From an uncultured Acetatifactor sp. (lineage in GTDB: Bacteria > Bacillota > Clostridia > Lachnospirales > Lachnospiraceae): DNA of 64,000 bases. Position numbers and translations under genes: made by a program. The notes beneath the pieces were generated by a model, which had not been told where the DNA came from, did no database searches, and worked only from the letters and a program-made list of their open reading frames with translations. The DNA lies in the NCBI GenBank assembly GCA_910578215.1, contig CAJTPH010000020.1, forward strand, positions 1 through 64,000, given 5' to 3'. Shown here in pieces: positions 8,800 through 16,640 of this stretch; within the stretch, counting starts at the first letter, position 1; every line of letters begins with the position of its first letter.

Positions 8800-9408
8800 A
8801 TGAGAGTGACGGGCATAGAAGAAATATCCAGATCCCGCAGCAGGGTGTATATAGATGACGAGTTTGCCTTTGTGCTTTACAAAGGCGAGCTGCGTCTGTA
8901 TCATGTGGCTGTTGGCGAGGAGATCTGTCAGAAGGATTATGACGACATCTTAAATCAGGTTTTGCCCAAGAGGGCGAAGCTGCGGGCAATGAATCTGTTG
9001 AAGAACAGGGAGTACACAGTAAAGCAGCTGCATGATAAGCTTAAGGACGGCGGCTATCCGGAGAAGGTAATCGAGACTGCGCTGTCCTATGTGGCAGGTT
9101 ATCATTATACCGATGATCTGCGCTATGCCACGGGATATATTTTTGATAAGGAGTGTTCGAGAAGCCGCAGGCGGATAGAGCAGGATCTCCGCGAAAGGGG
9201 AATCGACAGAGATACGCTGGAAAAAGCATGGCAGGAATGGGAAGAACAGGGCGGCAGCCAGGATGAGATGCAGATGATCCTGAAGCTTTTGGAGAAGCGG
9301 CATTTTGACCCGGACACCGCGGATATGAAGGAAAAGCAGAGGACCTATGCCTTTCTCATGCGCAAGGGATTTTCGGGAGAGCAGATTGGCAGGGCCCTGC
9401 GGGTATAA
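8800..9408 (+). CDS. recX: Regulatory protein RecX
   Basis: The 202-residue helical-repeat protein modulates RecA filaments. Typical segments are LLKNREYTVKQLHDKLKDGGYP, RYATGYIFDKECSRSRRRIEQDL and RGIDRDTLEKAW. The start at 8800 has GGGAG seven bases upstream; an ATG at 8794 sits too close to it. It follows recA by 75 bases with no terminator, so it should share the SOS promoter. Confidence 0.92.
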   Translation: MRVTGIEEISRSRSRVYIDDEFAFVLYKGELRLYHVAVGEEICQKDYDDILNQVLPKRAKLRAMNLLKNREYTVKQLHDKLKDGGYPEKVIETALSYVAGYHYTDDLRYATGYIFDKECSRSRRRIEQDLRERGIDRDTLEKAWQEWEEQGGSQDEMQMILKLLEKRHFDPDTADMKEKQRTYAFLMRKGFSGEQIGRALRV

Positions 9409-9445
9409 AAGGATAGGCAGATTTTAAAGATACAGCGACTTTTAC

Positions 9446-9474
9446 TTGACATAATCACAATTTGAGTATAAAAT
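9446..9474 (+). promoter_or_regulatory. Promoter for rny
   Basis: TTGACA and TAAAAT are separated by 17 bases. The resulting leader is about 130 bases and contains several small inverted repeats. Confidence 0.75.
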
Positions 9475-9592
9475 TTAAGTGTTGTAAATTGCTTGTTAGA
9501 ATGTTTTCAGCCTCCACGGAGGTATGTACATACATTCTATAAATACCGTGATGGGGGACCGTCTGCGGTAAAGTGTACAATGAAAAATAAAT

Positions 9593-9610
9593 AAGGAGGT
9601 GCTCCTGTAG
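9593..9610 (+). promoter_or_regulatory. rny ribosome binding site inside a small palindrome
   Basis: AAGGAGGTG precedes the ATG by about nine bases. GGAG can pair with the nearby CTCC (GGAGGTGCTCC), so the site may be partly self-masked. Confidence 0.4.
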
Positions 9611-11158
9611 ATGCTTCAGATTGTAATTGCTGTGATTGTGTCTGTAGTGATAACCGCTGTTGCTACCGCGTTGCTTGTTTCCAATTATCATAAAAAGACG
9701 ACGGCTGCAACTATTGGAAACGCTCAGGACAAGGCGAGAGAAATTATTGATGAAGCTCTGAAGACTGCCGAGACCAAGAAACGTGAATCGCTCCTTGAGG
9801 TAAAGGAAGAGTCCATTCGCACTAAAAACGAGTTGGACAAGGAGATCAAGGAACGCAGGGCGGAGGCGCAGAGATATGAGCGCAGGGTTCAGCAGAAGGA
9901 AGAGAACATCGACAAGAAGGCAGAAGCGATTGAAAAGCGCGAGGCGAATTTGACGGCGAGAGAAGAATCCCTAAACAAAATGAAGGACGAAGTCTCAAAG
10001 CTGAATGAGCAACGTGTACAGGAACTGGAACGAATTTCCGGGTTAACCTCTGAACAGGCAAAAGACTACTTATTGAAAATTGTTGAAGATGAAGTAAAGC
10101 ATGAAACGGCTGTGATGATCAAGGAAATGGAGAGTCGCGCCAAAGAAGAAGCAGACAAAAAAGCGAAGGAATATGTGGTGACAGCTATACAGAGATGTGC
10201 GGCAGACCATGTTTCTGAGACCACTATTTCCGTCGTACAGCTTCCGAGCGATGAAATGAAGGGAAGAATTATCGGTCGAGAGGGACGTAATATCCGTACC
10301 CTTGAGACGATGACAGGCGTTGATCTGATTATTGACGATACGCCCGAAGCCGTTATTCTGTCCGGCTTTGACCCTATTCGCCGCGAGGTGGCAAGAATTG
10401 CGCTGGAAAAGCTGATTGTGGATGGAAGAATACATCCTGCAAGAATTGAAGAAATGGTTGAGAAGGCGCAAAAGGAAGTTGAAATAATGATGAAGGAAGA
10501 GGGAGAAGCCGCTACGCTTGAGGTAGGCGTACATGGTATTCATCCCGAACTTATCAGGCTGCTGGGCAAGATGAAGTTCAGGACAAGCTATGGACAGAAC
10601 GCGCTGAAGCATTCAATCGAGGTAGCGCAGCTGTCAGGTCTTCTGGCTTCGGAGATGGGGTTGGATGTAAGGCTTGCGAAACGTGCGGGTCTGCTCCATG
10701 ATATTGGAAAGTCTGTCGACCATGAGATGGAAGGCTCCCATATCCAGCTTGGCGTAGAGCTTTGTAAGAAATACAAGGAAAATGCTGTTGTAATTAATGC
10801 CGTGGAATCCCATCATGGAGATGTGGAGCCCACTTCCCTGATCGCATGTATTGTACAAGCTGCTGATACAATATCCGCTGCAAGACCGGGAGCAAGAAAG
10901 GAAACGCTGGAAACCTATACCAGCCGATTAACGCAGTTAGAAGAAATAACAAACAATTTCAAGGGTGTAGATAAATCTTTTGCTATTCAGGCAGGTCGTG
11001 AAGTTCGTGTAATGGTTGTGCCGGAACAGATTACAGATGCCGATATGGTATTGTTGGCCCGCGATATTTCCAAGCAGATCGAAGCTGAGTTGGAATATCC
11101 CGGAACAATTAAGGTAAATGTCATCCGTGAAAGCCGCGTAATAGATTATGCGAAATAA
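9611..11158 (+). CDS. rny: Ribonuclease Y
   Basis: The 515-residue endoribonuclease starts bulk mRNA decay in many Firmicutes and is membrane-anchored. In order: one membrane segment (residues 1-25), a long charged coiled coil (about 35-190), a KH RNA-binding domain (GRIIGREGRNIRTLE, about 215-275) and an HD domain (HDIGK with HSIEVAQLSGLLA, about 335-425). Length is normal for the family. It has its own promoter and terminator, so it is a single-gene unit after recA-recX. Confidence 0.97.
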   Translation: MLQIVIAVIVSVVITAVATALLVSNYHKKTTAATIGNAQDKAREIIDEALKTAETKKRESLLEVKEESIRTKNELDKEIKERRAEAQRYERRVQQKEENIDKKAEAIEKREANLTAREESLNKMKDEVSKLNEQRVQELERISGLTSEQAKDYLLKIVEDEVKHETAVMIKEMESRAKEEADKKAKEYVVTAIQRCAADHVSETTISVVQLPSDEMKGRIIGREGRNIRTLETMTGVDLIIDDTPEAVILSGFDPIRREVARIALEKLIVDGRIHPARIEEMVEKAQKEVEIMMKEEGEAATLEVGVHGIHPELIRLLGKMKFRTSYGQNALKHSIEVAQLSGLLASEMGLDVRLAKRAGLLHDIGKSVDHEMEGSHIQLGVELCKKYKENAVVINAVESHHGDVEPTSLIACIVQAADTISAARPGARKETLETYTSRLTQLEEITNNFKGVDKSFAIQAGREVRVMVVPEQITDADMVLLARDISKQIEAELEYPGTIKVNVIRESRVIDYAK

Positions 11159-11237
11159 CCAGAGAACAGTTTTGGCTTGAAAATTTAATATGAGAAATAA
11201 TTGGACAAGATGTTCAGTCAGGATGTCTTATCCTAAC

Positions 11238-11271
11238 AAAAACCGTTGTACGAAAGTACGGCGGTTTTTTT
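11238..11271 (+). terminator. Intrinsic terminator after rny
   Basis: AAAACCGTTGTAC pairs with GTACGGCGGTTTT around GAAA, followed by a run of T. Confidence 0.9.
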
Positions 11272-11526
11272 AATAATTTTAAAAATTTCTCTTGTGAAAT
11301 GGAAAATCTTATAGTATTATAATGCAAGTGTATGATTGTATACGATTATCCAGGCAAGGGCGGCGTTTTCTTTGCTGCCTGCCGGAAGTTTCAATGTAAC
11401 AGCAAATAATATATTGATGTCCGCTGAAGTGGGCAGGCATTCATCCGGGAAGCTTAACTTGACGGTATTGGCTTGGAAGCTTGAATGTTTTGCTCAAAAT
11501 ATTGAAATAATGCGTACTGAAGCGTG

Positions 11527-11650
11527 CAGGGAGGAACAAGCTTGAAAGTAAACTTTCAAGTATTGAATGAAATGTGCGCAGAAGCGCACAGGGAGGAACA
11601 AGCTTGAAAGTAAACTTTCAAGTATTGAATGAAATGTGCGCAGAAGCGCA
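11527..11650 (+). repeat. Two tandem 62-bp repeats, each with two hairpins and a Shine-Dalgarno-like block
   Basis: The period is exactly 62 bases (CAGGGAGG at 11527, 11589 and, starting a third partial unit, 11651). Each unit contains the hairpin CTTGAAAGTAAACTTTCAAG and the tetraloop hairpin GTGCGC-AGAA-GCGCAC, directly followed by AGGGAGG. The third CAGGGAGG is the ribosome binding site of the aminotransferase. A degenerate earlier half-unit (GAAGCGTGCAGGGAGG) precedes them. Confidence 0.9.
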
Positions 11651-11665
11651 CAGGGAGGTATAAGT

Positions 11666-12949
11666 ATGAAAGCGTATCGTGAGATGAGCAAAGAGGAATT
11701 GTCGGTGCTGAAGTCACAGCTCGACAGGGAGTTTGATGAGGCAAAGGCAAAAGGATTGAAATTGGATATGTCAAGGGGAAAGCCTTCCGTTGCGCAGCTG
11801 GATATGGGCATGGATATTTTTGACGCCCTGAATTCGGAGAGCGATATGACAAGCAGGGAAGGGGCGGATGTCCGCAATTACGGTGTGTTGGACGGTTTGG
11901 CAGAGGCAAAGCAGATGATGGCAGATATTATGGGAACCTCCGCCGAGAATGTGATCGTGTATGGAAATGCCAGCCTGAATGTCATGTATGATGCGGTTTC
12001 CAGTTCCATGACCCACGGCGTTATGGGCAGCACTCCCTGGTGTAAACTTGACAAAGTGAAATTCCTGTGCCCGGCGCCCGGTTATGACAGGCATTTTGCC
12101 ATTACGGAATTTTTCGGAATCGAGATGATTACTGTTCCCATGACTCCCCAGGGACCCGATATGGATATGGTGGAAAAGCTTGTATCCGAGGACGAGAGCA
12201 TCAAGGGTATATGGTGTGTCCCTAAGTACTCCAATCCTCAGGGCTACACCTATTCCGACGAGACGGTGAGGAGATTTGCTGCTCTTAAGCCTGCGGCAAA
12301 GGATTTCAGGATCTACTGGGACAATGCCTACGCGGTTCATCATCTTTATGAGGACAGGCAGGATCAGCTTCTGGAAATCTTAAGCGAATGTGAGAAGGCA
12401 GGAAATCCTGACATGGTATACGAGTTCTGCTCCACCTCCAAAATCAGCTTTTCAGGGGCAGGCGTGGCTGCCATTGCGTCCTCCAAGCCCAATCTGGACT
12501 GTATCAGAAAGGCAATGACCATACAGACCATTGGGTATGACAAGATCAACCAGCTGCGCCATGTACGTTATTTTAAAGATTTCAACGGGATTAGGGAGCA
12601 TATGAAAAAGCATGCCGCCTTGATGCGGCCCAAGTTTGAAGCGGTTCTCTCCGTTCTTGACAGAGAGCTTTCCGGTGCAGGTGTAGGTACGTGGACGAAG
12701 CCCAACGGCGGTTATTTTATTTCCTTTGAGGCTATGGAGGGCTGTGCAAAGGCAATTGTAGCGAAGTGCAGGGAGGCGGGTGTGGTTCTGACAAGCGCAG
12801 GCGCAACCTATCCTTATGGAATTGACCCCAGAGACAGCAATATCCGAATTGCGCCTTCCTTCCCTACGCCGGAGGAGATGGCGATGGCGACGGATCTGTT
12901 CGTTCTCTGCGTAAAGCTGGTGAGCGTGGAAAAGCTGCTGGCATGCTGA
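11666..12949 (+). CDS. PLP-dependent aminotransferase, probable type Ic aspartate aminotransferase
   Basis: The 427-residue protein belongs to the fold-type I aminotransferases of the group once annotated as MocR-like (PF12897). Signs are LKLDMSRGKPSVAQLDM near the N-terminus, the cofactor segment YGNASLNVMYD, KYSNPQGYTYS, the Asp/Tyr pair YWDNAYAVHHL and the cofactor lysine in STSKISFSGAGVA. It probably exchanges aspartate or glutamate amino groups. The start with AGGGAGGTATAAGT lies at the end of the tandem repeats. The Nudix gene follows 24 bases later. Confidence 0.88.
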   Translation: MKAYREMSKEELSVLKSQLDREFDEAKAKGLKLDMSRGKPSVAQLDMGMDIFDALNSESDMTSREGADVRNYGVLDGLAEAKQMMADIMGTSAENVIVYGNASLNVMYDAVSSSMTHGVMGSTPWCKLDKVKFLCPAPGYDRHFAITEFFGIEMITVPMTPQGPDMDMVEKLVSEDESIKGIWCVPKYSNPQGYTYSDETVRRFAALKPAAKDFRIYWDNAYAVHHLYEDRQDQLLEILSECEKAGNPDMVYEFCSTSKISFSGAGVAAIASSKPNLDCIRKAMTIQTIGYDKINQLRHVRYFKDFNGIREHMKKHAALMRPKFEAVLSVLDRELSGAGVGTWTKPNGGYFISFEAMEGCAKAIVAKCREAGVVLTSAGATYPYGIDPRDSNIRIAPSFPTPEEMAMATDLFVLCVKLVSVEKLLAC

Positions 12950-12973
12950 GGAAAGGCAGGGAAAGAAAGTAAG

Positions 12974-13531
12974 ATGGAGCAGTACAGGAGATTAAACAGA
13001 GAGCTTATCGCAAGGGGTGCGATTATTGATTATTATCAGGATACCATGCAGATTCCCAACGGCAATCGGGCAAAATGGGATCTGATCGACCACAAGGGAG
13101 CTGCCGCGGTTTTGGCAGTGCGCGAGGACGGCAGGATTCTTATGGTGCGCCAGTATCGCAACGCCCTGGAACGTGAGACGCTGGAGATTCCCGCCGGAGG
13201 CTTAAACGGCAGGGAGGAGCCCACGGATGCGGCTGCCAGGCGGGAGCTGGAGGAGGAAACGGGCTTTGTCTGCGGAAGGATGGAGCTTTTAAATTCTATC
13301 TATACCACCGTTGCCTTCTGTAATGAGAAGATAGACATTTACCTCACGACGGATCTAAAGCCGGGAAAGCAGCACCTGGATGAGGACGAATATATCAATG
13401 TGGAGGCGTATTCGCTGGAGGAGCTGAAACAGATGATCTATCAATGCCGGATACAGGATTCCAAGACGATCTGCGCTATTATGACCTATGCCGCGAAGCT
13501 GTCGGACGAGGCCGCAGGCATAAAGGTGTGA
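12974..13531 (+). CDS. Nudix hydrolase, ADP-ribose pyrophosphatase type
   Basis: The 185-residue protein carries a complete Nudix box, G-x5-E-x7-REUxEExGU, read as GGLNGREEPTDAAARRELEE followed by ETGF. Upstream MVRQYRNALERETLEIPAG is typical of the ADP-ribose pyrophosphatase subfamily, which hydrolyses ADP-ribose to AMP and ribose 5-phosphate. It follows the aminotransferase closely and ends at a terminator, so the two form a short operon. The exact substrate is inference. Confidence 0.9.
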   Translation: MEQYRRLNRELIARGAIIDYYQDTMQIPNGNRAKWDLIDHKGAAAVLAVREDGRILMVRQYRNALERETLEIPAGGLNGREEPTDAAARRELEEETGFVCGRMELLNSIYTTVAFCNEKIDIYLTTDLKPGKQHLDEDEYINVEAYSLEELKQMIYQCRIQDSKTICAIMTYAAKLSDEAAGIKV

Positions 13532-13540
13532 AGGCGTACA

Positions 13541-13568
13541 GGGGCAGGACATAAACAGCCCCTTTTTT
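13541..13568 (+). terminator. Intrinsic terminator after the Nudix gene
   Basis: GGGGC and GCCCC close a 12-base loop, followed by TTTTTT. Confidence 0.75.
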
Positions 13569-13582
13569 GCATTTGCTGTATT

Positions 13583-13656
13583 CCTGCGGGCAATGAGTCA
13601 AGCGGAGGTGTCAGCATCCGTTTGGCGAATGCCGCGGGGGCTTTGATTCTGGAACA
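13583..13656 (+). repeat. Dispersed intergenic repeat, copy A
   Basis: It contains TTTGGCGAATGCCGCGGGGG, which differs from the copy at 27986 at 2 of 20 bases, and GGGGGCTTTGATT, shared in variant form with four other places in this window. Confidence 0.6.
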
Positions 13657-13739
13657 AAATAGTGTTATATCACCATGGCAGAATAGCCTGGCTGTTCCGG
13701 TGAGCCTGCAGAATTGAAGGAGCTTCGGAACGGGAGCCG

Positions 13740-13768
13740 GCATAGAAGGAAAAGCCGCCGCATACAAT
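13740..13768 (+). promoter_or_regulatory. Sigma-E-type sporulation promoter for spoIIM
   Basis: The -10 is CATACAAT, a perfect match to the CATACAHT consensus. Fourteen bases upstream, GCATAGA resembles the KMATATT -35. SpoIIM is sigma-E-controlled in Bacillus, which fits. Confidence 0.65.
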
Positions 13769-13810
13769 GGATTGTCTGGATGACAACTATTTTTAAGGGC
13801 GGTGGTGCTG

Positions 13811-14386
13811 ATGAAGCGTTTTGTGTTGCCTGTTTTTTGCGCGGGTCTTCTGGCAGGTCTTCTGATAATGAATTTTGGAAAGAGTGTTTTGCTGGACAAT
13901 ACGGGTTTTTTTGATGCGTATACGCTGTATCGGATCAGAGATATGTCCGTTGATCAAAATGCTCTTTTTTATTTTGTCTTCAGAAAAAGAATATTGGGAA
14001 TCGTTGCGATGGCAGTCCTCTCCACCACCTATCTGGGGCTGGCGGCCTGCCTTGGGGGCGTGTTCTGGTATGGTATGTCCGCGGGGGCCTTTGTGACTGC
14101 GCTTGCGCTGAGGTATGGGATAAAGGGAATCCTGCTTGCGGTGGTGTGCCTTCTTCCGCAGTATCTGGTGTACGTTCCGGCACTTTTGTTCTTCCTTAGG
14201 TGGGCGGAGGAGGTTTACCGGGGGATATACTCCCGAAGCGGCGGCGCCTTTGCGGCGGAGGATAAGAGCTTTCTGGTAAAAAAAAGCGGGCAGCTTATTG
14301 CGGTGCTAAGTGCGTTTGCAATAGGCTGCCTGATGGAAGCATATATTAATCCCATGCTGTTGGTGGGATATCTGAAAATATTTTGA
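13811..14386 (+). CDS. spoIIM: Stage II sporulation protein M family protein
   Basis: The 191-residue integral membrane protein has about five hydrophobic helices and the family's overall layout: a short cytoplasmic N-terminus, a first helix at residues 3-22, a loop with YRIRDMSVDQNALFYFVFRKR, then helices rich in Gly and Ala, and a terminal helix. SpoIIM helps SpoIID and SpoIIP during engulfment in endospore formers. The ATG at 13811 has GGTGG ahead; a GTG at 13802 is less likely. The sigma-E-like promoter supports a mother-cell role. It faces aroF, with only 45 bases between the two stops. Confidence 0.85.
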   Translation: MKRFVLPVFCAGLLAGLLIMNFGKSVLLDNTGFFDAYTLYRIRDMSVDQNALFYFVFRKRILGIVAMAVLSTTYLGLAACLGGVFWYGMSAGAFVTALALRYGIKGILLAVVCLLPQYLVYVPALLFFLRWAEEVYRGIYSRSGGAFAAEDKSFLVKKSGQLIAVLSAFAIGCLMEAYINPMLLVGYLKIF

Positions 14387-14431
14387 GACGGCCGCGCGTA
14401 GCCGGGGCTTTATCCGTGCCTCTGGGCGGTT

Positions 14432-15460
14432 CTATTCGTATGAGGCGATGTCATAGATCAGCCTTTCGGAGTCCTCCCAGCCCAGGCAGGGATCTGTGAT
14501 GGACTTGCCGTAAACGCCGCCGCCTACCTTCTGGCACCCTTCCTGAATATAGCTTTCGATCATGACGCCCTTTACCAGCCTGCGTATGTCGGCGCTCAGC
14601 TTGCGGCTGTGCATAACCTCTTTTGTAATGCGGATCTGCTGCTCATATTTCTTGCCGGAGTTGGAGTGATTTGCGTCGATAATGCAGGCGGGGTTCTTCA
14701 AATCCATTTTCCCGTACATTTCCGAAAGCAGGTTCAGATCCTCATAGTGATAGTTGGGGATGTTATTGCCGTGCTTGTTCACGGCGCCGCGCAGTACGGT
14801 GTGGGTCAGCTCGTTCCCCGGGGTGTTTACCGCCCAGCCTCTGTAGATAAAGGAGTGCGGGTGCTGCGCCGCATAGACGGAATTGAGCATGACGGACAAA
14901 TCCCCGCTGGTAGGATTTTTCATGCCGGAGGGCACATCGAAGCCGCTAACGGTAAGGCGGTGCTGCTGGTCCTCCACGGAGCGGGCGCCGATTGCCACGT
15001 AAGATAAAATGTCGGATACATATCCCCAGTTTTCTGGATAAAGCATTTCGTCCGCGGCGGTAAGACCGGACTCCGCGATGGCGCGGATGTGCATTTTGCG
15101 CATAGCAATCAAGCCGGCGAGAAAGTCAGGCTTTTTTTCGGGATCGGGCTGATGTACGATTCCCTTGTAACCGTCCCCGGTGGTCCGGGGCTTGTTGGTA
15201 TAGATTCGGGGAATCAGAATCAGCTTGTCCTTTACCTTTTCGTTTACCTTTGCCAGGCGGGCGATATAATCGCATACGGAGTCCTCATTGTCCGCGGAGC
15301 AGGGCCCGATTATTACCACAAATTTGCTGCTCCTGCCGGTAAATACATCCCGTATTTCGGCGTCTCTTTTTTCTTTTATTTTTACAAGCTCCCGGGGAAG
15401 CGCGAATTCTTCGCGGATATCCTCCGGCGTGGGCAGCTTTCCTATAAATTCAAAGCTCAT
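14432..15460 (-). CDS. aroF: 3-deoxy-7-phosphoheptulonate synthase (DAHP synthase)
   Basis: The 342-residue class I enzyme condenses phosphoenolpyruvate and erythrose 4-phosphate, opening the shikimate route to aromatic amino acids. Motifs are VVIIGPCSADNEDSV, RIYTNKPRTTGDGYKG, the metal-site region DANHSNSGKKYEQQ and the VGGGVYGKSITDPCLGWEDS tail. AAAGGA precedes the ATG at good spacing. I see no fused chorismate mutase or ACT domain. The symbol is generic, since aroF, aroG and aroH types cannot be told apart here. It is the only long intact gene on the - strand. Confidence 0.95.
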   Translation of the reverse strand: MSFEFIGKLPTPEDIREEFALPRELVKIKEKRDAEIRDVFTGRSSKFVVIIGPCSADNEDSVCDYIARLAKVNEKVKDKLILIPRIYTNKPRTTGDGYKGIVHQPDPEKKPDFLAGLIAMRKMHIRAIAESGLTAADEMLYPENWGYVSDILSYVAIGARSVEDQQHRLTVSGFDVPSGMKNPTSGDLSVMLNSVYAAQHPHSFIYRGWAVNTPGNELTHTVLRGAVNKHGNNIPNYHYEDLNLLSEMYGKMDLKNPACIIDANHSNSGKKYEQQIRITKEVMHSRKLSADIRRLVKGVMIESYIQEGCQKVGGGVYGKSITDPCLGWEDSERLIYDIASYE

Positions 15461-15562
15461 ATTGCGTAAATCCTTTCTGCAGCTTTATCTGCACCGGCGG
15501 CAGGTGTGAAGCCCTCCGCAGCCATCTTAAGTTTCTTTCGCTTTCATTTTGTAACAGCATAC

Positions 15563-15591
15563 ATTATATTATAAGAAAAAAAATCCTGCAA
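15563..15591 (-). promoter_or_regulatory. Promoter for aroF
   Basis: On the - strand, TTGCAG and TATAAT are separated by 17 bases, about 100 bases ahead of the start. I saw no T-box or leader-peptide attenuator. Confidence 0.7.
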
Positions 15592-15791
15592 GAAAAACCT
15601 GTTCCGTGTAAAATAATTCTATAAAATACACGTAAAATCAAAGCTGCTTCAATTATTTATAAAACAAAAGGTATTAACGGTACATGAAGGATTTTCTGTA
15701 ACATCTGATGTGTAGTAAAATTCTTTGCGAAAATATAAAACCTCTGTGTAGTATTTTGGGAAAATGTTGTATAATACGGAGGAAGGAAAAT

Positions 15792-16088
15792 ATGAAACGG
15801 AAAGCGAGGGAAGGGAAAAGCGGATTCCTTCAATATTACCAAAGAGAAAGGACAGATATTGAAATGGAAATTAAAACGGGCATGACGTATGTCAATGTTT
15901 TCAGCGCATTGATCGAAACGGTTGGCTATGATGCGCAGTGCGCGCTGCTGGAGGTAAGACTGACGGCGGAGGGCAGGGTATGCAGGTACAGGGAGGTGCC
16001 GGAGGAGATCTGGTACTGCTTCAGGGAAAATGCCAGCCCGGATATATATTACCGCAGATATATCTGCGGGTGCTTTCCCGAGGACTGA
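15792..16088 (+). CDS. KTSC domain protein
   Basis: The 98-residue protein ends with a KTSC-type domain (PF13619). The visible pattern is NVFSALIETVGYDAQ, a strand LLEVRLTAEGRVCRYREVP and EEIWYCFRENASPDIYYRRYI. Related domains occur alone or after lysyl-tRNA synthetase-like proteins and have no firmly known role. The start at 15792 has GGAGGAAGGA just upstream. The first ~25 residues are basic and unrelated to the domain. A later ATG (about residue 25) is an alternative start. Confidence 0.7.
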   Translation: MKRKAREGKSGFLQYYQRERTDIEMEIKTGMTYVNVFSALIETVGYDAQCALLEVRLTAEGRVCRYREVPEEIWYCFRENASPDIYYRRYICGCFPED

Positions 16089-16160
16089 ACCGGGAGGGCG
16101 GTATGACGGCTTCGGCGCGGTACGAATTTGGCGGAGCATAAAAACCATGTCAGAAATGCC

Positions 16161-16189
16161 TTGACAGGATGTTGAGTGTGCCTTATACT
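16161..16189 (+). promoter_or_regulatory. Strong promoter for the small Cys-rich membrane protein
   Basis: TTGACA and TATACT are separated by 17 bases. A second weaker pair (TTCACC/TATAAT, 16219-16247) follows. Confidence 0.75.
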
Positions 16190-16194
16190 GTAAA

Positions 16195-16209
16195 TGATAA
16201 TAATTCTCA
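16195..16209 (+). promoter_or_regulatory. Probable Fur box
   Basis: TGATAATAATTCTCA matches the 7-1-7 Fur consensus TGATAAT-N-ATTATCA at 13 of 14 positions and overlaps the predicted transcription start, a classical repression site. Confidence 0.65.
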
Positions 16210-16303
16210 AAAACATCATTCACCTTAAATAAAGGTTTTCATATAATATGAATGATAGGAAAATGACAGATAGTTATCGGAACAGGAAAGGAAGTAGGCG
16301 CGT

Positions 16304-16471
16304 ATGACAGATATTATTGTTGTTACGGTTTTGGCGATCGCGGTGTTTTTTATTGTGCGCAGCCAGCTTCACAGGCTTCGCAACGGACAGTGCTGCGGGG
16401 GCTGTGGGGGATGCACCGGAAGCTGTACGGGATGTCAGGGCGGCATGGATGCCCCTGAAGGAAATGAATAG
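16304..16471 (+). CDS. FeoB-associated Cys-rich membrane protein (55 residues)
   Basis: A single membrane helix (residues 4-19) is followed by a short basic segment and a cysteine cluster in the pattern CCGGCGGCTGSCTGC, then an acidic tail. This is the layout of the small proteins usually encoded right after feoB (PF12669), thought to assist ferrous iron uptake. AGGAAAGGAAG precedes the ATG. Here it stands alone, 12 kb from feoB, behind a probable Fur box and ahead of a strong terminator, so it is a separate iron-responsive unit. Confidence 0.85.
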   Translation: MTDIIVVTVLAIAVFFIVRSQLHRLRNGQCCGGCGGCTGSCTGCQGGMDAPEGNE

Positions 16472-16473
16472 GA

Positions 16474-16535
16474 CCGGAAAACCAAGATGCACTTCAGGCG
16501 TATGCGTTCGTCTGAGGTGCATTTTCCGGCTTTTG
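16474..16535 (+). terminator. Intrinsic terminator, long two-part stem
   Basis: CCGGAAAA pairs with TTTTCCGG outside, and ATGCACTTCAG with CTGAGGTGCAT inside. CTTTT follows. Confidence 0.85.
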
Positions 16536-16574
16536 AATTTTTAGCACCTTTTTAACACCTTTTAAATTTTTCTC

Positions 16575-16603
16575 TTTCACAAAATAGCAGAATATGCTAT
16601 ACT
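16575..16603 (+). promoter_or_regulatory. Promoter for the deacetylase-bactofilin operon
   Basis: TTTCAC and TATACT are 17 bases apart, and the -10 is extended (TGCTATACT). Confidence 0.7.
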
Positions 16604-16640
16604 AAGACTCGGAAGCTTTATAAGCGGGTTGGGGGATATC

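Larger units (their letters stand above)
11159..11665 (+). other. 507-base region between rny and the aminotransferase
   Basis: After the rny terminator there is a possible -10 (TATAAT near 11316) and no convincing gene. The last ~140 bases are a tandem duplication carrying hairpins and ribosome binding sites, listed next. Confidence 0.55.

Noticed and set aside
11527..11660. CRISPR array
   Set aside because: The units are contiguous 62-bp duplicates with no unique spacers and no cas genes nearby.
16104..16141. Short frame after the KTSC gene (MTASARYEFGGA)
   Set aside because: It has a good ribosome binding site but only 12 codons and no supporting context.
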